Shown here in pieces: positions 53,101 through 62,313 of a stretch of 64,000 bases of DNA. This stretch comes from Campylobacter concisus. Lineage in GTDB: Bacteria > Campylobacterota > Campylobacteria > Campylobacterales > Campylobacteraceae. Where the stretch lies: positions 81,991 to 145,990 of the forward strand of contig NZ_JXUP01000008.1 in assembly GCF_001891085.1 (NCBI RefSeq). Direction: 5' to 3'. A program made the position numbers and the translations under genes. The number at the start of each line of letters is the position of its first letter. Position 1 is the stretch's first letter. Under the pieces are notes generated by a model. That model saw only the letters and a list, made by a program, of their open reading frames with translations. It was not told where the DNA came from and searched no databases.

Positions 53101-55329
53101 ATGGATAACGCACAAGTTGGTATTAGTATTGGTCTAGCAGTAAAAGGGCTAAGTAAAATATCAGAGCTAAAAAAAGGGTTTGATGGTTTAAAAGGTAAGA
53201 TAGCAGAAGCAAAAAAAGCCATAACATCTTTAGACAACACTAGGTTGTCAAATCTATCTAGCCAAATAAGAGAGAGCCAAAAAGCACTTTTAGGCGAACT
53301 TACGACAAATTTTAGCAATCTTACAAACTCAGTAGCCATAGGAGTGCCAATAAAACTTGCCATTGATGATGAGGCGGCTTTTGCGAATGTAAAAAAGTAT
53401 GTTGATGATAGCGATGAGAACCTAGCTAAGCTAAAAAATGAGATGAGAGGGCTAAGCTCACAGCTTGGAGAGAGCTTTAGTAATATAGCTGACATTGCAG
53501 CTGGCGGCGGTAAGATAAATTTAGCTGGTGAGGAGCTAGTAACTTACACAAAGATGCTTGCAACCGGCTCAGTTGCATTTGAAATGAGCTCTGAAGCCTT
53601 ATCAAAGGCGGCCAATAATATGAAAGTTGGCTTTAAGATGAACGATATAAAGGAGCTTAATAGCTTTTTTGATAGTGTAAACTTGCTCGACAATAAGGTT
53701 ACTAATGCAAATGCTTCTGATATATTTGAGGCTACTTCACTAACAGCTGCAAATGCTAGCTTGATAGGCCTAGATAGTAAAAGTGCTAGTGCCATAAGTG
53801 CTACAATGCTAAGCACTGGCAAAGCTAGCTCTGTTGTAGGCACTAGCTTAAATGCTCTTTACTCCACACTCTCAATGGCTGATAAAAAGGGTAAAAATTT
53901 TCAAGAAGCGTTAGCAAGTATAGGCATGGATGCAACATATCTAAAAACAGCCCTACAAAAAGATGCAGCTGGAGCTATAACTACGTTTTTAGAAGCGATC
54001 TCAAGAGCTGATAAAGATAAGCAAGCAGGGCTACTTTATGATCTAGTTGGTGGAAATTTCAACGATGAGATAGCAGGGCTTGTAACAAATATCGATGCCC
54101 TTAAAGCAAATATCAAAATGGCACACTCAGATGAAGCCATTGACTCTATGAAGCGTGAGCTACAAACGAAGCTAAACACTACAAAAAGTAGCATCGAAAG
54201 GGTTACACAAGCATGGAGAAATTTAGGTTCAAGACTTGGAGAAACCTTTTTGCCACTTACAAATTTATTAGCTTCAATCTTAAGTAAGGTAGCTGGAGTG
54301 TTAAGCTCGCTAAATGAAAAATTTCCAAAGCTAAGCGCCATAGTTGTTAGCGCTGCAGCTGGCTTTATGATCTTTAAACCGGTGTTGCTTCTTAGCAAGA
54401 TAGCACTTTTAAGTGTAGCAGATGGATTTTTGGGCGTTATAAGGGTAGTTAAATTTTTAAATCCTATGCTCTTAATAGCAAAGGTTAGATGGTTGGCTCA
54501 TGCTGTGAGTATATCAAGTGCCACGCTAGCTGCCAAAGCTCATGCATTCAGCATTTGGCTAGTTGGTGCAAGACTAAGAGCAACTCTAGCTATCACTACT
54601 GCTTATAGTGCTGCCTCAAAGGCCTTTGCAGCATCATGTGCCTTAATGCGTAGTGGCTTAATGGCAGCAACTCTAGCTATAAGGACTATGAAATTTGCCC
54701 TTATTAGCACAGGCATTGGTGCCATAGTAGTAGCTCTTGGCACAGCAGCGGCCTATCTTATAGAAAATTGGGACGAGGTAAAGGCATTTTTTCTTGAGAT
54801 ATGGGAGAGTGTAAAGCCATATTGGCAGAGCACGACAAAGTTTTTTAGCGATCTTTGGCAAGGAGTGAGCGACTTTTTAAGCGCTATTTTTGAGCCAGTT
54901 ATCAAGATATGGGATGAGCTTTTTGGTGGCTTTTTTGACTGGATAGCTGAGAAATTTGGCTGGATAAACGACATGGTCGGTGAGGCTATTAAGGGGCTAA
55001 GTAGTGCTTGGAGCAAGACAAAAGAATTCTTTGGCTTTGGAGACGATGAGCAAGCAAGCAGTGAGCTAAAACCAAAAGATGATAGTGGTGGCTTTTTTAA
55101 CTCTATCTTTGGCTCAGATAGTGATACTCACGTAAAAGAGACTCCAGCTCTAGTGGCAGCTAGCCCAGGTGGTGGCGCCATCAACATTAGCTTTAATGGT
55201 GATTTTTTACTTAACTCAGACAATGGCAAATTTGACCTAGAGAGCTTTAAAGCCCAAATGGTAAAAGGCGTTAAAGATGCACTAAGACGTGATGAGTTTA
55301 ACCGTAAAAACACGGATATAAGGGGATAA
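53101..55329 (+). CDS. Phage tail tape measure protein
   Basis: A 742-residue protein that sets tail length and travels in the tube. The N-terminal 350 residues have the TP901-type tape-measure core (ANVKKYVDDSDENLAKL, TSLTAANASLIGLDSKSASA, FLEAISRADKDKQAGLLYDL). Hydrophobic segments lie around 405-440 and 500-560. A Trp-rich part follows (FFLEIWESVKPYWQSTTKFF), and the C-terminus is glycine-rich. AAAGGA precedes the ATG. It is shorter than P2 T (815) as I recall, which suggests a slightly shorter tail. Confidence 0.9.
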   Translation: MDNAQVGISIGLAVKGLSKISELKKGFDGLKGKIAEAKKAITSLDNTRLSNLSSQIRESQKALLGELTTNFSNLTNSVAIGVPIKLAIDDEAAFANVKKYVDDSDENLAKLKNEMRGLSSQLGESFSNIADIAAGGGKINLAGEELVTYTKMLATGSVAFEMSSEALSKAANNMKVGFKMNDIKELNSFFDSVNLLDNKVTNANASDIFEATSLTAANASLIGLDSKSASAISATMLSTGKASSVVGTSLNALYSTLSMADKKGKNFQEALASIGMDATYLKTALQKDAAGAITTFLEAISRADKDKQAGLLYDLVGGNFNDEIAGLVTNIDALKANIKMAHSDEAIDSMKRELQTKLNTTKSSIERVTQAWRNLGSRLGETFLPLTNLLASILSKVAGVLSSLNEKFPKLSAIVVSAAAGFMIFKPVLLLSKIALLSVADGFLGVIRVVKFLNPMLLIAKVRWLAHAVSISSATLAAKAHAFSIWLVGARLRATLAITTAYSAASKAFAASCALMRSGLMAATLAIRTMKFALISTGIGAIVVALGTAAAYLIENWDEVKAFFLEIWESVKPYWQSTTKFFSDLWQGVSDFLSAIFEPVIKIWDELFGGFFDWIAEKFGWINDMVGEAIKGLSSAWSKTKEFFGFGDDEQASSELKPKDDSGGFFNSIFGSDSDTHVKETPALVAASPGGGAINISFNGDFLLNSDNGKFDLESFKAQMVKGVKDALRRDEFNRKNTDIRG

Positions 55330-55330
55330 T

Positions 55331-55705
55331 ATGGTGCTAAATCTTGGTGGGTTTAAATTTAGATGGGAGCAAACTAATAGTATTGACACTCAAACAGACT
55401 TTGGTATAAGTGAACAAGAGCGGATACAAAACTATCCAGCCTTATTTAGTGCAAATTTAGGGAGCAGCACACTTAATATAGAGGGGCAAACGCTGCCATA
55501 TCACGGTGATAAACAAAGCGCATTAAAGCCACTTTATGCCTTAGCCGCCTTACGTCAAAGCTTGCCACTTACAAATGGAAATGGTAAATATTTTGGTCGC
55601 TTCGTTATAGTAAAAATCAGTGAAAAACAAGCGATTTTCACTCCAAATGGAGCATTTTTTACGCAAAGTTTTAGTTTAGAGCTAAAAAGGGATTATGATG
55701 GATAA
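55331..55705 (+). CDS. Phage tail protein U (P2 GpU-like)
   Basis: A 124-residue protein starting LNLGGFKFRWEQTNSIDTQ, with SANLGSSTLNIEGQTLPYHG and the C-terminal FSLELKRDYDG, all typical of GpU. It caps or completes the tail. The start lies two bases after the tape-measure stop with AAGGGGA upstream, and the end overlaps gene X. Confidence 0.88.
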   Translation: MVLNLGGFKFRWEQTNSIDTQTDFGISEQERIQNYPALFSANLGSSTLNIEGQTLPYHGDKQSALKPLYALAALRQSLPLTNGNGKYFGRFVIVKISEKQAIFTPNGAFFTQSFSLELKRDYDG

Positions 55706-55889
55706 AATTTACATAGCTAAAGACGGTGATAGGCTTGATACTATCACCTACAACCACTACGGACATCTAAGGTTTTTTGAGCAAATTCTAACTATAAACC
55801 CAAAGCTTAACACAACACTTCATGCAGGTGATAAGGTGTTTTTGCCTGATATAAAAGAAGCAGCGAAAGAGCAGGCAAAACTATGGTGA
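55698..55889 (+). CDS. Phage tail protein X (LysM-like, GpX)
   Basis: A 63-residue LysM-like protein: IYIAKDGDRLDTITYNHYG, then LTINPKL and LHAGDKVFLPD. It matches GpX of P2-type tails. The second of two adjacent ATGs (55698) gives better spacing to AAGGG. It overlaps both U and D, in the fixed order U-X-D. Confidence 0.9.
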   Translation: MDKIYIAKDGDRLDTITYNHYGHLRFFEQILTINPKLNTTLHAGDKVFLPDIKEAAKEQAKLW

Positions 55890-56854
55890 GAAAACCGGCT
55901 TTCAAGCTAGAAGCTAGCGGCAAAGACATAACAAACATCATCAGACAAAACCTAATAAGTCTAAGCTTTACCGATAAAGAGGGCAATGAAAGCGACGAAA
56001 TCAGCTTTACCCTATTTGGCATATATGCAAAGCCAGTATTTGGAGATAAGCTTAAACTTTGGCTGGGATATGAAAATGAGCTCTATCTTTGTGGCTCTTT
56101 TAGCGTGCAAACGGCTAGCAGGGATTATAAAAACCAAACTACCGAGGTAAGAGCAACTGCTGTAAATTTTGCAAGCCCTGCAAAAGAGAAAAGACGTGTG
56201 AGCTGGGAAAATACAACACTCTTTGGCATAGCCAAGAAGATAGCTAGTGCCAATGCACTATCTTTAAAAACAAGCGGTAGCGACCAAAACATAGCTTCTG
56301 TTATTCAGGATAATGTAAGCGACATAGAGTTTTTATATGATCTATGCGTCAAATTTGGCTTTTTAATGGCTGTTAAAAATGATAACATCATCATAACAGC
56401 CAAAGATGCTAAGGGCGATGCTAGCCAAACCTCAAATACTTCAAAAAACGAGAATTTACCTACTTTTATACTAAATTTAACTGATCTTTACTCGCTGGAG
56501 ATCACTGAAGCTAATAGAAACTCTTATACAGCCGTAATAGTAGAGTGGCAAGATATTGAAGCTGGTAAGGTAAAAAGCATTAAGGTGGGAAGTGGTGAAC
56601 AGGTATATAAGATGCAGATAGCTCAGCCAAAGAGTGATAATGAGGCCTTTAAACAAGCAGAAGCTAAACTTAACGAGCTGCAGCGCGGCGGAATAAATGG
56701 CAGATGTAGCTGCGAAGGGAAAAACATCATAGCAGGTGGCAAGCTTAAATTTGGTGGAGTTCCTGGGCTAGAAGTAAATGAGTTTAGTATAAAAGAAGTA
56801 AGCCATAAGCTTAGCACGAATGGGTATGAAATAGACATAGAGTTTGAGGGGTAA
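55883..56854 (+). CDS. Phage late control / tail hub protein D
   Basis: A 323-residue member of the GpD family, which forms the hub at the end of the tail (spike-binding, VgrG-fold). It has the early segment ISFTDKEGNESDEISFTLFG, LKLWLGYENELYLCGSFSVQ and SLKTSGSDQNIASVIQDN, then the GRCSCEGKNIIAGGKLKF domain. As the last phage gene it marks the right limit of the coding part. The spike and baseplate partners (V, W, J, I) are not found in the window. Confidence 0.9.
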   Translation: MVRKPAFKLEASGKDITNIIRQNLISLSFTDKEGNESDEISFTLFGIYAKPVFGDKLKLWLGYENELYLCGSFSVQTASRDYKNQTTEVRATAVNFASPAKEKRRVSWENTTLFGIAKKIASANALSLKTSGSDQNIASVIQDNVSDIEFLYDLCVKFGFLMAVKNDNIIITAKDAKGDASQTSNTSKNENLPTFILNLTDLYSLEITEANRNSYTAVIVEWQDIEAGKVKSIKVGSGEQVYKMQIAQPKSDNEAFKQAEAKLNELQRGGINGRCSCEGKNIIAGGKLKFGGVPGLEVNEFSIKEVSHKLSTNGYEIDIEFEG

Positions 56855-56870
56855 AATTTTAGTTATTTAA

Positions 56871-56910
56871 TATGTTTTTAAAAGGTCGTAAAAGGCTATT
56901 TAAAAACATA
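56871..56910 (+). terminator. Hairpin after gene D
   Basis: TATGTTTTTAAA (56871-56882) and TTTAAAAACATA (56899-56910) are perfect 12-bp arms with a 16-base loop, 17 bases after the stop. Confidence 0.6.
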
Positions 56911-56925
56911 AAAATTTACGTTAGA

Positions 56926-56988
56926 AATCAAAGTGAAAAAATGCGGTTTTTAGCTCACTTTGATTTTAAGCGTAAAATCACTTTGATT
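56926..56988. repeat. Inverted and direct copies of TCACTTTGATT at the prophage right border
   Basis: AATCAAAGTGA (56926-56936) is the inverse of TCACTTTGATT at 56955-56965, and a second direct copy lies at 56978-56988, 23 bases on. They may be a terminator, integrase arm sites or remnants of the right end of the element. Confidence 0.55.
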
Positions 56989-57107
56989 TGAAAAGTCGTT
57001 TTACACTTTTACTTTTTAGAATTTTGGCTAAATTTTTAAATTTACGCCTTTTTACTATTTTTTTAAGAGCCCCTTGGCTAAAATTTGCGCCAGTCGAGGG
57101 AGAAAAA

Positions 57108-57848
57108 ATGCTTTTTGTAGAACTATTTATAATCGGTATCGGCGTTGGTTACATCGCTGGGTTTTTTGGCATCGGTGGCGGCACGGTCGTCGTTCCTATC
57201 ATGGTCGCCTTTGGATACGACGTAAAAACTGCCATTGGCATAAGTGTCATGCAGATGATCTTTAGTGCGACGTTTGGCTCGTATCTAAACTACAAAGCTG
57301 GGCTTTTAAAGCTAAATCGAGGCGTCTTTTTGGGGCTTGGAGGCTTGGTTGGAGCTAGCTTTAGCGGCATCATCGTATCGCACGCGCCTGCACTTTTACT
57401 TGAGTCTATGTTACTTGCGACATTTGTCTTTTCGCTTATAAAGCTATACTTTTCGCCAAACAGCGACGGCTCAAATGCGAATAATTCGCTCTTTTTGCTA
57501 TTTTTTGTTGGCGTTTTTGTTGGCGTTTTTGCCATTAGCATCGGTATCGGCGGAGGCGTCTTTATCGCTCCTATCTTGGTTGGCTTTTTGCGTTATGAGC
57601 TGAAAAAAGCCGTTTCTATGGGCGTGTTTTTCGTTATGTTTGCAGCCATTGCCGGCTTCATCTCACTCTCACTAAATGGTCACATCTCATACGCTGAGGG
57701 CACATTTTTAGGTCTTGGCTCGCTAATAGGCGCATACTTTGGCACCAACAAGACGCAAAATACCAACAAAAAAACACTTAAAAAATGGTTTTTACTCTTT
57801 TACATAGCGATGATATGTTTGATATTAAAAGATATGTTTTTTGAGTAA
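57108..57848 (+). CDS. TauE/SafE family sulfite/anion permease
   Basis: A 246-residue inner-membrane protein with about eight helices in two repeats. Each repeat opens with the family's Gly-rich helix (GIGVGYIAGFFGIGGGTVVVP and ISIGIGGGVFIAPI). The ATG at 57108 has GGGAG six bases upstream; the frame is open further upstream through AT-rich sequence without sense. Members export sulfite, sulfoacetate or related anions; the substrate is not assigned. A strong terminator follows. Confidence 0.88.
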   Translation: MLFVELFIIGIGVGYIAGFFGIGGGTVVVPIMVAFGYDVKTAIGISVMQMIFSATFGSYLNYKAGLLKLNRGVFLGLGGLVGASFSGIIVSHAPALLLESMLLATFVFSLIKLYFSPNSDGSNANNSLFLLFFVGVFVGVFAISIGIGGGVFIAPILVGFLRYELKKAVSMGVFFVMFAAIAGFISLSLNGHISYAEGTFLGLGSLIGAYFGTNKTQNTNKKTLKKWFLLFYIAMICLILKDMFFE

Positions 57849-57879
57849 GAGCATGGCTAAATTTGCCATGCTCTTTTTT
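57847..57879. terminator. Strong bidirectional terminator
   Basis: AAGAGCATGGC (57847-57857) and GCCATGCTCTT (57865-57875) are perfect 11-bp arms around seven bases, followed by T-rich sequence, between convergent genes. Confidence 0.9.
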
Positions 57880-59338
57880 AAATTTCTTCGAAAAAGTAAG
57901 CTTCACTTAGTTTAAAGGCAAGCTCTTTTAGCTCATCTTCGCTTAAATTTACGCCCTTTGCGATCTCTTTAAGGCTGGCTTTGCCGTCAAATTTCAATGC
58001 AGCTTTGATCTCTTCATGGCTTAAGCTTAGCTTGCCATTTAGCTCATTTGCCAAAGATATGACTGGCGAGCTAGCATCCAGAAAATACCCAAGATAGGCC
58101 GCAACTCTAGGCTTTAGCCTAGTTTTTTTAGGCTCATAAGCAAGCGCTGCAAGCTTTGAGGATGAAATTTTAGTGTTTTGATCGTTTAAAATTTCAAGCA
58201 GTCCCACAAAAGCTTCATTTGCATTCTCGCCAAGCGCCGTTTTTACTTCGCTTAAATTTAAGCTTTGTGGATAGCTTCTGCTTAAAATTTCTTGCGTTTT
58301 TGTCCTTGGCTGCTCGCTAAAATATGCAAAATAAATCCTATCAAGCTCACTCTCTCCAAGTACCGCATCAAAATCCTCAGCACCGCCAAGCCTCTCCTTG
58401 TGAGTGATGAGACTTTTTCTAAATGATCTATTAAATAAAAAATCGTTTAGCTGCTCTTTTTTGATGCGAGAGTTGTAATTTTGCTCGATATGTGCGTCAA
58501 AGCGGTAAATTCCAGTTGAGCTTGCAAAGATATCATTTAGCGAAGCATCTATGACGTAGCAAAGTCCGTGTTTGTCGATATGTTTAGCAAATTTATGAAA
58601 GTAAGTTGGCTCGTTACTAGCCTCCAAAAAGTCATGCAAAATGTAATAATCACTACCCTTTGCGATGATGCCCTGCAAGAAATTTAGCTGCGTCAAAAGT
58701 AGCTTCATGCTGTCTTTATAGACGACGTCGCTTTGGTTTTGCAGGCTAAATTTCAAATAATCCTGCAAGAAATTTAGCTCCTCTTTGACGTGAGGTAGCG
58801 ACTCTTTATCGCCCCTGTTTGCACTCGCAAAGAGCATGAAGTCTCTTAAGATATCAAGGCTCTTCCAACCTGGGTAGGTGTTATAAGAGACATAGGCGAT
58901 GCCATCTTTGCTAAGTAGCGCCTTTATCGTAGCAAGCAGCGCATCTCTTACATTTGGGCTCACCCAGCTATAAACACCATGAGCGATAATATAGTCAAAT
59001 TTCCCAAGCTCTTTTATATCGCTTTCGTTCATGTGCAAAAAATTTCGCTCAAGCAGAGTAAAATTTTCTAAACCTATCTGCTTTGCTACTTTGTTACCTT
59101 CAGCCACTTGATGGCTTGAGATGTCGATACCAACGACTTTTGCGCTTTTGTGCGAAATGGCAAATGGCAAGATATTACCGCCATATGATGAGCCAAGCTC
59201 AAGCACCCTAGCCTCTTTTAAGCTAGCTGCTTTAAGCCCCAGAAATTTAGCAACCGCTTCTATCCTAACAGGCGAGCAGTCACTAAATGCGGCCGAGAAA
59301 TAAGGAATTTCATCGTAAGCTTTCTTTGTTTTATTCAT
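57878..59338 (-). CDS. SAM-dependent methyltransferase with methyltransferase regulatory domain
   Basis: A 486-residue protein. The N-terminal 190 residues are a class I methyltransferase: motif I VLELGSSYGGN, VGIDIS after it, and YIIAHGVYSWV. The middle and C-terminal parts (ELNFLQDYLKFSLQNQSDVVYKD; KHIDKHGLCYVIDASLNDIF) match the methyltransferase regulatory domain seen in PKMT-type protein lysine methyltransferases. The last 70 residues resemble a winged helix. Targets of such enzymes include outer-membrane proteins and possibly flagellin; none is shown here. The start shares one base with the serC stop. Confidence 0.85.
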   Translation of the reverse strand: MNKTKKAYDEIPYFSAAFSDCSPVRIEAVAKFLGLKAASLKEARVLELGSSYGGNILPFAISHKSAKVVGIDISSHQVAEGNKVAKQIGLENFTLLERNFLHMNESDIKELGKFDYIIAHGVYSWVSPNVRDALLATIKALLSKDGIAYVSYNTYPGWKSLDILRDFMLFASANRGDKESLPHVKEELNFLQDYLKFSLQNQSDVVYKDSMKLLLTQLNFLQGIIAKGSDYYILHDFLEASNEPTYFHKFAKHIDKHGLCYVIDASLNDIFASSTGIYRFDAHIEQNYNSRIKKEQLNDFLFNRSFRKSLITHKERLGGAEDFDAVLGESELDRIYFAYFSEQPRTKTQEILSRSYPQSLNLSEVKTALGENANEAFVGLLEILNDQNTKISSSKLAALAYEPKKTRLKPRVAAYLGYFLDASSPVISLANELNGKLSLSHEEIKAALKFDGKASLKEIAKGVNLSEDELKELAFKLSEAYFFEEI

Positions 59339-60417
59339 CAGCTATGTTTTCTTGCAAATTCTCTCATAAACTCGCCAAGTTTTTCAACGTCGCTTTGGCT
59401 AACGGCATTGTAGATAGAAGCTCTTATGCCGCCAAGATGTCTGTGACCTTTTAGCCCTAGCATGCCCTCTTTTAGCGCTTCTTCTACAAAAACTGGCTCA
59501 AGAGCATGATCTTTTGGTATTGTAAAGCTCACGTTCATATCTGATCTGCTTGATTTTTTAGCGTGACCTAGATAAAAGCCATTTGAGCCGTCTATAATGT
59601 CATAAAGTGTACTTGCTTTTTTGGCATTTATCTTCTCAACCTCGGCAAGTCCGCCAAGATCTAACAGGTGCTGCATAGTTAAATTTAAAAGATAAATTCC
59701 AAAAGTTGGCGGTGTGTTATAGAGTGAGTTTGCCTCTACATGCGTTTTGTAGCGTAAAAACATAGGGACATTTTGACTGCTCACACGATCAACTAGGTCT
59801 TTTCTTAAAATGACGATAGTCACGCCACTTGGACCTGCATTTTTCTGAGCACCGCCGTAAAGTAAACCAATACTGCTAAAATCAAGCGGTCTAGCGAAAA
59901 AATCGCTCGAAGCATCGACAACTAGGGGAGATTTAGTCTTTGGCATAGCCTTATACTGTGTGCCATAAATCGTATTATTTGAGCAGATGTATGCGTAATC
60001 GGCGTCATCACTAAATTTCACATCAGGGATGTAAGAGAAATTTTCATCCTCGCTGCTTGCGACGACATCTACATTTACGCCAAGCACTTTTGCCTCTTTG
60101 ATTGCTTTGTTTGTCCAAACGCCAGTATTTGCGTACTCGGCCCTGCCACCTTGATATAAATTCATCGGTATCATGCTAAATTGCAAGTGTGCGCCACCTT
60201 GTAAAAATAAAATTTCATACTCATCGCCGATGCCATAAAGCTTTCTTATCTTCTCCATCGCGCCAAAGTGGATCTCCTCAAAGGTCTTGCTTCTGTGGCT
60301 GATCTCCATGATCGAGTAGCCCTCGCCTCTGTAATCGGTAAATTCGGCCTTTGCGTGCTCTAAAACATCTAATGGTATCGCGCTTGGACCTGCGCTAAAG
60401 TTGATTTTTCTGCTCAT
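59338..60417 (-). CDS. serC: Phosphoserine aminotransferase
   Basis: SerC converts 3-phosphohydroxypyruvate to phosphoserine with PLP. The 359-residue protein opens with [16 protein letters not shown], the family start. The PLP Lys is in [14 protein letters not shown] near residue 195. C-terminal [18 protein letters not shown] binds substrate. It starts two bases after the xseA stop. The ubiE-xseA-serC order is the one I recall from C. jejuni. Confidence 0.96.
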   Translation of the reverse strand: MSRKINFSAGPSAIPLDVLEHAKAEFTDYRGEGYSIMEISHRSKTFEEIHFGAMEKIRKLYGIGDEYEILFLQGGAHLQFSMIPMNLYQGGRAEYANTGVWTNKAIKEAKVLGVNVDVVASSEDENFSYIPDVKFSDDADYAYICSNNTIYGTQYKAMPKTKSPLVVDASSDFFARPLDFSSIGLLYGGAQKNAGPSGVTIVILRKDLVDRVSSQNVPMFLRYKTHVEANSLYNTPPTFGIYLLNLTMQHLLDLGGLAEVEKINAKKASTLYDIIDGSNGFYLGHAKKSSRSDMNVSFTIPKDHALEPVFVEEALKEGMLGLKGHRHLGGIRASIYNAVSQSDVEKLGEFMREFARKHS

Positions 60418-60419
60418 TT

Positions 60420-61586
60420 TTACTCCTTAATAATTGCTTTTTTATGTGTATTTTGCGAGATAAGCTCGATCTCATCATTAAAATTTAAATCCCTAAGATC
60501 GGCTTTCTTGCCATCTTTTCTAACCTCGATAAGCCCCTTAGTGCTCTCAAAAAAGAGCTCCCTCATCTCATAAGCTTTTTCTAGCGAGCTAAGAGCTGAG
60601 CTAAGAAGCAAGATCTTTCTTTGCACGGCGTTTGTTAGGGCGTTTTGCTTGTTTGCTACCTCGCTAAATTTTAGCTCGATCCTAGCTTTTAGGGCGTTTG
60701 ATGAAAATTTAGAAAGTAGTAAATTTAATAAATTTTGTTTCTTTGTGATCTTTAAATTTAAGGCGCTATCAAGATCGTCGCTGAGCCTGTCAAGATACTG
60801 GAAAAACGCCTCTTCATCAGGCAAAAGATCAAGCATAGCTGCACTTGGCGTAAGCGATCTGCGGTCTGCTACAAAGTCACTTATAACGTAGTCGATCTCA
60901 TGTCCGATAGCGCTTATGACTGGCGTTTTTGTAGCGTAAATTTCGCGAGCTAGACCCTCGTCGTTAAAGCACCAAAGATCCTCTTTGCTGCCGCCTCCGC
61001 GGGCCAAAACGATCACATCAACGCCGTATTTATCGGCTCTGCGTAAGGCTTTTATAAGCGAGCTTGGGGCATTTTCACCTTGAGTTAAAGCATCAAAAAT
61101 ATAAATTTCACTTAATTTCCAACGGCTCGTCACGACCTTTAACATATCCTGAAGCGCCGCCGAAGTAGCACTAGTCACAAGCGCAATCCTTTTTGGTAAA
61201 TTTGGTATCTCTTTTTTTGCGCCGATATCAAAAAGACCCTCATTTTCGAGCTTTTCTTTAAGCTGCCTAAACGCGAGCTCAAGCTCGCCCTCGCCATCAG
61301 GCAGCATCGCACTTGTCACTAGCTGATAGGACCCACTTGGCGAATAAATGGTCACTTTGCCATAAATTTTTACTTTTAGGCCATCTTTTGGTAAGAATTT
61401 CACCTTTTGGTTGTTCATGCGATACATCACAGCTGAGATGCTTGACTTTTCGTCCTTTAGCGTGAAGTACCAGTGCCCAGAAGCGTGCTTAGTAAGGCGC
61501 GAAATTTCTCCACTTACCTCGACATAGTCAAGTGTCGCTTCAAGCAGTGCCTTTGCTTTTTCGTTTAGCTCAGATACACTAAGCAT
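60420..61586 (-). CDS. xseA: Exodeoxyribonuclease VII large subunit
   Basis: XseA degrades single-stranded DNA with XseB. Residues 1-100 form the OB domain ([22 protein letters not shown]). The catalytic domain follows, with [26 protein letters not shown] and [19 protein letters not shown]. At 388 residues the helical C-terminal part is shorter than in E. coli, which is usual in this class. It overlaps ubiE by eight bases. No xseB is nearby. Confidence 0.95.
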   Translation of the reverse strand: MLSVSELNEKAKALLEATLDYVEVSGEISRLTKHASGHWYFTLKDEKSSISAVMYRMNNQKVKFLPKDGLKVKIYGKVTIYSPSGSYQLVTSAMLPDGEGELELAFRQLKEKLENEGLFDIGAKKEIPNLPKRIALVTSATSAALQDMLKVVTSRWKLSEIYIFDALTQGENAPSSLIKALRRADKYGVDVIVLARGGGSKEDLWCFNDEGLAREIYATKTPVISAIGHEIDYVISDFVADRRSLTPSAAMLDLLPDEEAFFQYLDRLSDDLDSALNLKITKKQNLLNLLLSKFSSNALKARIELKFSEVANKQNALTNAVQRKILLLSSALSSLEKAYEMRELFFESTKGLIEVRKDGKKADLRDLNFNDEIELISQNTHKKAIIKE

Positions 61587-62301
61587 TGATTTCTCTTACC
61601 TTTTTAGCGATAAATAGTGTCGAGATATCCATGCTAAAGCCCTTGCAAAGCTCTATCTCAAAGCCAGCCTCTATAAGTTCATCACAAAAACTCTTTGCGT
61701 CTAAGAAATTTTCGATCGAGCTTGGCAGATACTCGTATGCCTCTTTGTTTTTTGAGATAAAGCCGCCGATACTTGGCAAAATTTTACTTAGGTAAAAATC
61801 TCTTAATGAGGTTATAAAGCCCTTTTTCTGGCGCTTTGTAAATTCGAGCACGACGACGTAGCCATCTTGAGCAAGCACTCTATTAAATTCCCTAAGCGCA
61901 GCCTTTCGCTCGACCACATTTCTTATGCCATAGCTTATGCTTAAAATTTGAGCCTCACCGCTTGCAAGCGTTGTATTATCAGCGTAGGCTTCTATAAATT
62001 TAAAATTTGGAAATTTTGCTCTCGCCTCTTTTAGCATGCCACTTGATGGGTCGATGCCAGTTAGGCTTTTCACCTCTACGCCAAATTCTTTTGAAATTTC
62101 ACTCCAAAGCCCCATCATATCGCCAGTGCCGCAAGCCACGTCCACGATATTTATGCTTTTATTTTTAAAAATTTCTAGCATATATCTGCAGGCAAATTTC
62201 CTCCAGCTCACATCCACGCCAAGGCTTAGCACCCTGTTTGCGACGTCATAAGTCGGAGCGATCTGATTAAACATATCAACGATTTTTTCTTGTTTTTGCA
62301 T
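61579..62301 (-). CDS. ubiE: Menaquinone/ubiquinone methyltransferase UbiE (MenG)
   Basis: C-methyltransferase for the last or late step of menaquinone synthesis. The 240-residue protein has the family starts MFNQIAPTYDVANRVLSLG, SAM motif I VDVACGTGDM, then GIDPSSGMLKEA and SYGIRNV. Campylobacter uses menaquinones only, so the MenG role is expected. It is followed by xseA with an eight-base overlap and preceded by the CYTH-CHAD gene. Confidence 0.95.
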   Translation of the reverse strand: MQKQEKIVDMFNQIAPTYDVANRVLSLGVDVSWRKFACRYMLEIFKNKSINIVDVACGTGDMMGLWSEISKEFGVEVKSLTGIDPSSGMLKEARAKFPNFKFIEAYADNTTLASGEAQILSISYGIRNVVERKAALREFNRVLAQDGYVVVLEFTKRQKKGFITSLRDFYLSKILPSIGGFISKNKEAYEYLPSSIENFLDAKSFCDELIEAGFEIELCKGFSMDISTLFIAKKVREINA

Positions 62302-62313
62302 AAATTTGCCCTT

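Larger units (their letters stand above)
41521..56990 (+). mobile_element. Prophage remnant: podovirus-type head module plus P2-type contractile tail module
   Basis: All genes but one run on the plus strand: TerL, portal, two scaffold-like genes, capsid, an unknown, tail-collar fibre, fibre-assembly-like protein, three small genes, sheath, tube, chaperone, tape measure, U, X and D. I see no integrase, repressor, replication, small terminase, lysis or baseplate V/W/J/I genes. The left border is the ssrA-like site. The right border is not defined; it lies between the stop of gene D (56854) and the TauE gene (57108), a gap filled with inverted repeats. Confidence 0.85.

Noticed and set aside
56988..57107. 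Upstream extension of the TauE/SafE gene from a TTG at 56988
   Set aside because: The translated extension is Phe/Arg-rich without family match, and a strong ribosome-binding site precedes the ATG at 57108.
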